The notes under the pieces were generated by a model. That model ran no database searches and was not told where the DNA came from. It was given only the letters and a program-made list of their open reading frames with translations. A DNA stretch of 64,000 nucleotides from Siphlonurus alternatus. Its lineage: Eukaryota > Arthropoda > Insecta > Ephemeroptera > Siphlonuridae. The stretch covers positions 25,092,816 to 25,156,815 of the forward strand of contig OX463779.1 in NCBI GenBank assembly GCA_949825025.1, read 5' to 3'. The translations under genes were made by a program, and so were the position numbers. Of this stretch, positions 55,645 through 64,000 are shown one piece after another. Every line of letters begins with the position of its first letter. The first letter of the stretch is position 1.

Positions 55645-58600
55645 CATGATCTTGCTGCCTGCCAAATGGGATTTACATCAATGACTACAACAACAGGCTT
55701 AACGTCACACTACCAATATTTCTTAACTAATCTTAGAATAATAATACTTTTGTTATTCAAAAGAAAAAAAAAATACCATGTACATCACTCTTGTAGAATT
55801 TTGTTGTCTACTTGTAAATCAAGTTAAAGACATAAAATATGTGTCAATCTTCTTCATTATAATAAATGTTGTATTATATAAAAAAAGAGGAATGCATTGA
55901 AAAAAATATTTTGACTTCCCATAATCATAAAAGACCTTTCTACTATAGTTTCTATTAAATTTTTACTCCACCCTATATAATAAATTATAAAATTAAAATA
56001 ATAAATTAAAATTTTCTGAATTACGTACAAAGTAAATAAAATACAGTATAAATATATACAAATCCATAATATATATAATTATAATATAAATATGTATACA
56101 TATAAGAGATATGGGATGGGAAAGCAGGGGCTGTAGCAAAAAAGAGTAAAAAAATATATCTTATATATCCTTTATTGGCGAATTTCATGTATATGTATAT
56201 ATTATGTAGAGATAACACAAAAAAAAATATTTTTAGAATTTTCATTGTCCTGCATCCGTAGTGAACTTCAATAATAATTATTCTATTAAAAATATATCGA
56301 TGCAGATTCAATGCTGGAGACAGTGGAGACAAGATGAATAGACTTGTCTTCAATAATGTCTTAATACGATAACAAAGAAAAGTCATAAAGAAAACACTGT
56401 ATCATTTTATAATCTGAGATTAAACTGTCAACTTTACATATTCATAAAGAAAAAGTATCGGAGAGAAAAGATTCAATGATTTATTTCTTCATGATGAAAT
56501 TTATAATGCTCGTATATATGATATAAAATATATAGATTTACTACTCACAGTGTATAATATAATACAAGTTTAGGTCGTAGCATGATCTGCACTCATTAAG
56601 CTTTAGAGCGTTGAAATATTACATAAAAAAATAGGGATTTTGTGATTAAAACATAAGACATCGATCTTGCCATGTAATATAAACATTAAGTCGCACAAAA
56701 GCTTTAGCTTATATAATAATAATAAGTGGAACCGTTTCTATGAAGGACTTCTGTTTATTAGAGTTGCAATTATAACAACACGACATGCCATGGTGCAGCA
56801 TGGCGTCATAACTTGGGTGTAACGAGGTTTTGTCGCGTGTTGCAGGCGCCCTGTGCTGTATTAACGATTGTCATCTGCAGCTGATGTCTCTTGCGAAGTT
56901 CTCTCTGTAACTGTTTTTATATTGATGACCTAAGTAGAGTATGACCTCATAGGGTCATTGTTTTATCTTCAAATTTGTACTATGACCATCAGAGTTTAAA
57001 GAAATGGATAAAGAAAAAGTCACAGTTTAAAGTACATGTAAGATCCGTGAAGAAAAAAATAAATATACATCAAAAGTACGTTTTAATATTTTAATTTACG
57101 TTTTATTTCATATTGATTTGTATAATTTGAAAAGAAAAAAAAATATTTTAAATTTTATTATCATTTTTTATTTTTATTTCGTGTTCTTTTGAGCATCATA
57201 ATTATAAAAGAATTCCGCCATTTATTATTTTTTTACCAACGAAGTATTATTAAATATAATATTTCATTAATACCTGAGAAGTTTTTTTTAATAAAATTTA
57301 TTAATACATCTCTATAATACTGTAAAAGCAAATAAAACGTAGTAACGTACCATATCATATATGACTAAAATATTAATTCAATAAATTTACAATTATCTTC
57401 ATACAGTATCAGTAAATCTATTAATTTCAAAAGCTTCTTATAAATTTTAACGAAGGTAGGAATTTAGACGTTATCACATATATAAAATACAATAAGATAA
57501 AGTTTACCCACATTCGTTAGAGAGGTTTAAAATGTAATTTTAAAGAATTATTTGGACGAACACAATCAATATCATCTCTCTTAGCTGAGAGTCACAAGAA
57601 AGGATATATTAATTTATGAACTTGATAAATGGAAGATGTAACATTCCAAATATGAAAATGAGGCCCGTCCGTCAATATTACCACACCACAACAAAATGGA
57701 ATTTAAGTAGAGCGCTTGTTGCATTGTGGACTGCTTTTTAATTAATTCCTTAGTTCTTAATTAATTTTTATACGAAGCAATTTAAAAAAAAAAAATAAGA
57801 TCACGATCCTTAAAAAAAATATACTACCAGGTATAATATAATATAGGTTCCTTTTAGAGACAAAACAGAATGACGTAATATAATCGAACAAGATGATTGT
57901 CAAGTGATATTATTGATGAAACGATATAATAATTATTTATGATATATTTTGACCCCAATCAAGGTTTTGCAATGTTTTTTTCTTCTTTTTAATTTTTACA
58001 ATAGAAATCTAATCTGAAACACAATATCTTGATTTAAAGAGGAAATTATTATAGATTGGATGCTTTCAAAAATTTCTTCACTTCAATTTCACAATACCTC
58101 ACTCACTGCTATTGATTTCCGTTTAATGTAATGCAATTTTCACTGCGATGAAGAAAAGTCAATCGTGGAATGACTATATATACATAGTTAATTAATATAT
58201 AATGTATATATAAATTAATTCTATTTATAATAAAATGTATATTTTATTTTACTGTACATAATTTATAATCCACAAATTAATTATTATCCGACCTGCAAGA
58301 ATATCAGTCTTATCTTGAGGCCTTGATATTAGGTTATACTGCGGTTCAGCATCTAACATAGATCACGCAGGTTTTATATGTATTATAATATACTGTATAA
58401 TATATGACATGTGACGTCTTTGAGCCTAATAAAAACTCTTTGTCAATTTTAATGCTGAACAGGTTGCTTAATCTAACTGCGAGATATCCAGGAAAGACGA
58501 AATATTATTACTATTAATTATTTGAGTACATGTCAAGAATACATTCAATATACAGTACATTATTGAACATGAATTAAAATTAAAAAATGCGAACCTATTA

Positions 58601-60040
58601 TCTTGGTACCTGTAAAAAAAAAAAATAATAATAAAGATAATCATATGTTTCTGAAGTTGTATTATAGTTTGTTTTATATTACATAGTTATCTGAAAATAA
58701 GATAAAAAGTTACATTTTTTTAAAGTTAATTAACATGACTGTTTTTAAGGCGATTAATTTAACAACCTTTCGTTTCGTTTTGTTTAGTATAGTTTATTTT
58801 GTGTTTCTCTCAAATTTTTTTTATTTAAAATTCATATTGATTTTCTATTGCTTTATATAAATAATTATATAGTATAAAGATAAAGTGAGTGTAATATATA
58901 AACAAAATGAGAGAAATAAATATTACATTAAAATCATTCTCATTATTAAATAATAATAAAATGTAGAACTGTAGAATGCACAAATTGTGGTCCTCCGAGG
59001 TATAATATTGACAGATGGGGTCAGCTCACCGTCACGCCCCCCTGCCACGCCCCCCTCCCACATCACCACTGTGTCACTCGAGTTTGACAGCACGACGAGA
59101 GTCTTGCATTAGACCAACATGAATAATTGCAAATGCTGATGTGAAAACTATGTCAATAAAATGTTACCTTTTGCTTTAAATTTTTATACTTCATTTTAAT
59201 ACAATGGGCAACACAAAATGGCTATATATTATATTCATTTCTATAATTTAATATGTCATCAGCAAAAAACTTTTTCCTATCCATGTCACATTATTAATTT
59301 ATATTACGTCAATCAACCTGAGTAATGGTATATCAACGATATAATATAAATGAAGAAGAACGTGCATATATTAATGTAAAGGGTCTATGTATTGTCAGTA
59401 TTACTTATTATATAAATAAATATGGTTATATATTTGTATATTATTATTGTGTGTTGCAACGTCATAGCAACCTATTTTACAATAATTACATAACTGTTAA
59501 CAATGTCTGATGATTTTTAATTATTATATTACGTTTCTTCCATAGTTTCAATGAATTGAAAATATCTGTAAACATGAAGTAATAGTAGTAATTATAATAA
59601 TATACGACATGCAATGTTGTTGTAATGTATCTCTTTATGTTATATATCTGCAAATCTGCATTATATATAGAAACTATTGATGTTTATAATGATATTCTAT
59701 AATATGTTTGTAATTAATTCTTTTTGTCGTATCAAATATGTATAAAAATACAATATATTACTATGAGAATCATATAATTATATATATAACATATACATAT
59801 ACATATTTACATATAATATTTTACTGTATATTATATGAAAATATAGACTATGCATGTGGTAAACTGAATCTCCACTATATATTCTCAAAATCATATAATA
59901 ATGTACTGCATTTAATAGTGCAATTAACAATAATTATACCAACTACAAAGCACTAATTAAAAATAAAAGTAAAATAATGTTTGTGTATATAAAATTTATT
60001 TTATCAACAAAATTGCAGACTATACTGATTATAAAGGATT
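55645..60040. other. AT-rich sequence upstream of the 55.4 kb promoter
   Basis: Probably intergenic. It contains the diverged hairpin relative at 58.4 kb and, at 58990-59110, a GC-richer island with two CACGCCCCCC motifs (KLF/Sp/Egr-type) 14 bp apart. No gene seen. Confidence 0.4.
58425..58600 (+). repeat. Diverged relative of the 36.5 kb hairpin sequence
   Basis: Shared blocks include ATGCTGAACARGTTGC, ATCCAGG and ATTAATTATTTGAGT, in the same order and orientation as at 36519-36590. The left arm here is disrupted, so no clean hairpin forms. Confidence 0.4.
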
Positions 60041-60049
60041 TTTACAAAG

Positions 60050-60151
60050 TTATAAAAATAGTTCAAATAAATAAATGCACATTATAATAAACCGAAGATT
60101 AACGATTATTGTCACCGGAAGTTCCGCCATCTTTCTTTTATGCGCCGCCAT
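60050..60151 (-). CDS. Small minus-strand ORF or first exon at a TISU start
   Basis: From ATG at 60151 the minus strand reads MAAHKRKMAELPV, continuing to a stop at 60050 (33 residues), or possibly leaving at a weak donor CCG/GTGACA at 60115. The start context GAAGATGGCGGC is a perfect match to the TISU element (SAASATGGCGGC), which combines a YY1-type site with translation start in genes that have very short 5' leaders. A second in-frame ATGGCGG follows seven codons later at 60130, and an ETS-type CCGGAAGT lies at 60115-60122. Such combinations mark housekeeping promoters in animals. The downstream residues (VTIIVNLRFIIMCIYLF) look like read-through into AT-rich intron. Product unknown; chance occurrence is possible. 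Confidence 0.3.
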   Translation of the reverse strand: MAAHKRKMAELPVTIIVNLRFIIMCIYLFELFL

Positions 60152-60160
60152 CTTCTTTTC
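60110..60160 (-). promoter_or_regulatory. TISU/YY1-like pair with ETS site
   Basis: Two GCCGCCATCTT/CCGCCATCTT-type sites (plus-strand reading) lie 21 bp apart, with CCGGAAGT immediately beside them, inside a long AT-rich stretch. The sites are spaced in phase with each other as translation starts on the minus strand. Confidence 0.35.
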
Positions 60161-60556
60161 ATACGCAATACATATGAGTGACAAGAACAAGCACTATTAG
60201 GAAAGCAGTGATCAGCACAGTAAAATATGTTAATTTAATAAAATGAATCACTTTAAACACTTTCTCGTGTATTTATTCATCCATCATCCTTGCAAACATT
60301 GAAAAACATTTAAATATGAGTGGTAAATAGTTGTACGCAGTTTTGACTCACTAGTCAAAATGGCTGCTCATAACCGCAATTCATTTGTTTTTTCTGCTGA
60401 AAAGTGTAAAGTTGTTTTTTGACGATTTGGCAACATTGTTATCCCATCCAGTTAAGCTACAAGCAGCATTGCCGAATTGTGCAGTTTTTATGAAGGCTTG
60501 TATCTCAAAAAGTAAATGATTATCTATAATTATTATTTCATCATAATTCTATTTAA

Positions 60557-60639
<83 letters not shown>
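60557..60639 (+). repeat. (AAT)n microsatellite
   Basis: About 83 bp of perfect ATA/AAT repeat, probably the tail of the minus-orientation retroelement end next to it. Confidence 0.95.
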
Positions 60640-60641
<2 letters not shown>

Positions 60642-60760
60642 GGACTTTATTGTATAAAAAGGCGTAGTCAGGACTAAAAAGTCCTATCAACTAAACCCAA
60701 GAGCATATAATACAAACTTTACAAAATTCTGATAAATATATACAAAAAAAAATTAATTGT
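60557..60760 (-). mobile_element. LINE/SINE-like 3' end with (TTA)n tail, minus orientation
   Basis: On the minus strand a short hairpin AGGACTTTTTAGTCCT is followed by GACTACGCC, then ACAATAAAGTCCTTT and an uninterrupted TTA array (60639-60557). A terminal stem-loop plus trinucleotide array is characteristic of non-LTR element 3' ends. The upstream extent is undefined. Confidence 0.4.
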
Positions 60761-61151
60761 ATTACATAACAAATCCTTTATACAAAATACATATTTCATG
60801 AACCATAAAAAAAGCAAATAATTATAATTTTACAATAAATTTAATCATAATACAAAACAATATACTAGTCAGTCAGTTTAAACAAAATCAATAATCAATA
60901 ATGATTGTTTTTTAAGCTAAAATTTGAATCCATTATTCAGTACCATTACGGAGATTGAAATTTGCATTTGATAACATGTGTTTTTTATATCTCAATTTAA
61001 AAAATAATGGCACTGAATTTAGGTGTATTTTATTGCATGAGAATTTTTATTTATTTTTTCTCTATGCAATGCTGAAAAATTGGAGTGATTTACCATTTCC
61101 TAAGACCAGTGACAATAATCCTTAAAAATATAATATATGTTTAAAAAATGT

Positions 61152-61152
<1 letters not shown>

Positions 61153-61213
<61 letters not shown>
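61153..61213 (+). repeat. (TA)n microsatellite
   Basis: About 60 bp of perfect TA repeat directly before the LINE-like 3' end. Confidence 0.95.
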
Positions 61214-61440
<227 letters not shown>

Positions 61441-61444
61441 TGCA

Positions 61445-62213
61445 ATTACAATGACCCAAAATAATTTTTCTCCGTGTACGCGAGATATTTTGCTGAGCGG
61501 ATTGGAGACAGGTGACGAGCTGTAAAGAGAGTTCCAACTTCAGCCTGTTGTGAACAGATCATAGAAGAGTGCATGATGTTCGTCTAATGCAACGAGGCGC
61601 GAGATTGTGACTGCAGCAGCTTTGTCATTGCACTGAGCACTGCACATCTGCACGTGTCAACAAGAAATTAGCAAAGAAAAAAGTACTTCACAGTATGAAA
61701 ATTCGTAAGAGATGTAATTTTTATACGTAGCAGCTCTTGGAATTGAAATGCATTCATGAAAATTGTATACAGCAGGGAGAACAAATTTCTATGCATATTT
61801 CAGAAATAAATTCTTAATATAAAACATGAATTATATATAAATATAAAAAATGTATGAAAGTATATTATGTAAAATATAAATTAAAATTGGTTTTCAAATA
61901 AAAATGAATAAAATGTGTAAAAAGTTGTAGTTTATTAAGTAAAATAAATTTTTCACACTTGCAATTAAATTTAAAGAAAACATATAATAAATTAAAAATT
62001 AATATATAGAGAAAATATATTATAGTACTATTTTAATTTTTATTTTGAAAGTGTTAAAATAAAATAATTCGTAGCAAAAAAAAAAAGAACAAATTATTCA
62101 AAATGATGTTTTTTTAAAAATATAAAATTTATGTTGACGGATGTTTGCAAAATATCCAACAGTAATTGTATAAATGTAATTCATTATTATATATAACTTA
62201 TATTATATATAAG

Positions 62214-62264
<51 letters not shown>

Positions 62265-64000
62265 TACATCGTTATAGAAAAATGTTTCTCAGAAGTTTTT
62301 ACTATACATTACATAACATAAAACATTTACAGTATTATACTGATTCGCATAAACCATGCATAAAATTAGCACTAACTTCTTCTACATTATAATGAGACAT
62401 TCTTCATATCATATTTATTTATAATACTCGTATTTTAAATATGGAATTTTTATCAATTATACATTTCATATTTTTATTATTATAATTTTTAAAAAAATTA
62501 ATTATGTGGATATGCAGTCTATGAGTAAATTCTATCTAGCTCATAAATGCCAAAGGGGGCATTGTCCGTTATAGCTCTATGTGGCGTCACTTTATTCAAA
62601 CGTATAGCGCTTAATTGCTCATCCCATCATCCCGAGGCCATCATCCATTCATTCAGCGTGCACCGCAGATGCACCGACACGCTCGGTCGCTCAAACTTCA
62701 CTATTAAATATTTAGAGGGAAAAACCAACCCTGTATAAAATAAAAATAGCCTATGGCAGTATAGAAATGGTCCATATATGAGGGTTGTATTTTTATATAT
62801 ATTTTTTTTGCATTGTTTTCCATCTGCTAGGGGATGAAATATTTAGCGTTCAGAGTGTCACTCTCGTGTCTATAAGGGTGGATTTCACCCCGACTCTCGC
62901 CATTAGCCGCTACGTCACACCCCACCCCCGGGGTGCCGTACAGTAATAGACTTCACTCGGAGGCCACCCCTGGCGATTTAATATTGGTTGAGACCACTCA
63001 CTATCGTGTTGATTGAAGACCAGACACAACGCTTTTGCAAAACTTTTTACACCCCAAACTGTGAGGAATTTTAGCTTCAAAAATGTTTTTTTTTTCTATT
63101 TATATAGAGGTAGGTTTGTCAGGGTTAATTTTAGTTCATAATAGCGTAAAAAAAAATAAAAATAATAGAATATGAGTATGCTTTGTTTTTCTGCATTAAG
63201 TTTGTTATGTTTTATTATTCCATATGGGATAATACAATGTATATAAGATTAAAAAGTTTTAGCATTAAATGTAAATGTTTTTTATTATTATAGAAAATTA
63301 ATGCAAATATATTTAAAAGCTATTTCAATGAAAAAAATCTAAATGTTTTTTTTTATCTGAAACTTTTCAGGAGAAAAGTTTACAAGAATTGACAATTTCT
63401 TGGATATTTTTTTTTAAATGAAGATGGAAAAAATTTAACTTGCTCCGTTGAGAATGTATATTAATTTTTTTGCGTTAGAACGAAGGAACGAAGTTAGATA
63501 ATTGCCTTCTTCCAATTAAACTTCAATGATATGCTGCAATATTATAAATAATATTGTTAATCAGTAAATTTAATGTAAAAAATGCAAGGTGTTTGTTTAA
63601 CAATGAAGTTCAAATTTTACGGTGAATCAAAATAGTTTATAAATAGCAAACTTCGATTAAGTTCTTTTCGGCTTTTCTTATATTTAGATTATAATGCACG
63701 TTATCAAGTAATATTTTATTTTGAAATTTTAAAATAATATATATCTATTTCAGTCAAAAGTTCAAAGGTCAGTTCATTCTTCTTTCCACAATCCTTCTCA
63801 TTGGTCACTTTCTCAACTTCTGATATTTCTTGTTTCTGTTAATGGAAAGGGTCAAATATACAGTATATAAACCATACTTCCACGTATAACAATCAACTTC
63901 TGATACCCCCCACTTGATCGCCCACTTGCTTGGACTTTTGAAGTGTTGACGATACTACAGATCTATTGATGTAAAAATTTCAAACGTATAAACTGTACAT
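61445..64000. other. AT-rich sequence, no gene seen
   Basis: It contains a TA array and GC-richer islands at about 61490-61660, 62540-62710 and 62840-63010. No supportable ORF or promoter. Confidence 0.4.
62216..62261 (+). repeat. (TA)n microsatellite
   Basis: About 46 bp of TA repeat, flanked by further TA-rich sequence. Confidence 0.95.

Noticed and set aside
59738..59956. 72-codon Tyr/Ile-rich plus frame
   Set aside because: Pure AT-bias translation (TAT/ATA codons), typical of non-coding DNA.

Overview
This window is non-coding-dominated DNA from a eukaryote, most likely an arthropod. The reasons are an A+T content of roughly 70%, abundant dinucleotide and tetranucleotide arrays, LINE- and SINE-like repeat remnants, no dense ORF structure, and an arthropod-type core promoter (Inr TCAGTT plus a correctly spaced DPE) at about 55.4 kb. 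I cannot name the species; crustacean or hemipteran would fit, but this is a guess.

The best-supported gene is on the minus strand. Its inferred start site is 55465, the 5'UTR is about 114 nt, and the first coding exon is 55351-55294, encoding a signal-peptide-like N-terminus. The exon ends in a consensus GTAAGT donor (phase 1). I recognise no second exon in the remaining 55 kb, so positions 1-55287 may be mostly one giant first intron. A signal-peptide exon followed by a phase-1 intron is common among secreted and cell-surface proteins, but the family cannot be told from 19 residues. Weaker candidates are a plus-strand signal-peptide ORF ending at a splice donor (3138-3332) and a minus-strand start at 60151 with a perfect TISU motif and an adjacent ETS site.

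The rest is AT-rich sequence interrupted every 1-2 kb by 100-300 bp GC-richer islands. Repeats include a 2.95 kb foldback element with about 750 bp inverted arms (30135-33082), a 327 bp foldback element carrying two perfect CREs (7510-7836), a tRNA-type SINE (51351-51582, minus) and a second weak SINE head near 48.95 kb. There are also three LINE-like 3' tails in plus orientation (26.1, 48.4 and 61.3 kb), one in minus orientation (60.6 kb), a tandem duplication around 48.1-48.8 kb, and long (CT)n/(GA)n, (TA)n, (AAT)n and (AAAT)n arrays. Four short perfect hairpins are listed; one (36.47 kb) has pre-miRNA-like geometry but also a diverged relative at 58.4 kb.

No rRNA, functional tRNA, CRISPR array or intact transposase was seen. 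Most open frames here are small, start at non-ATG codons or lie in simple repeats, and are treated as chance.
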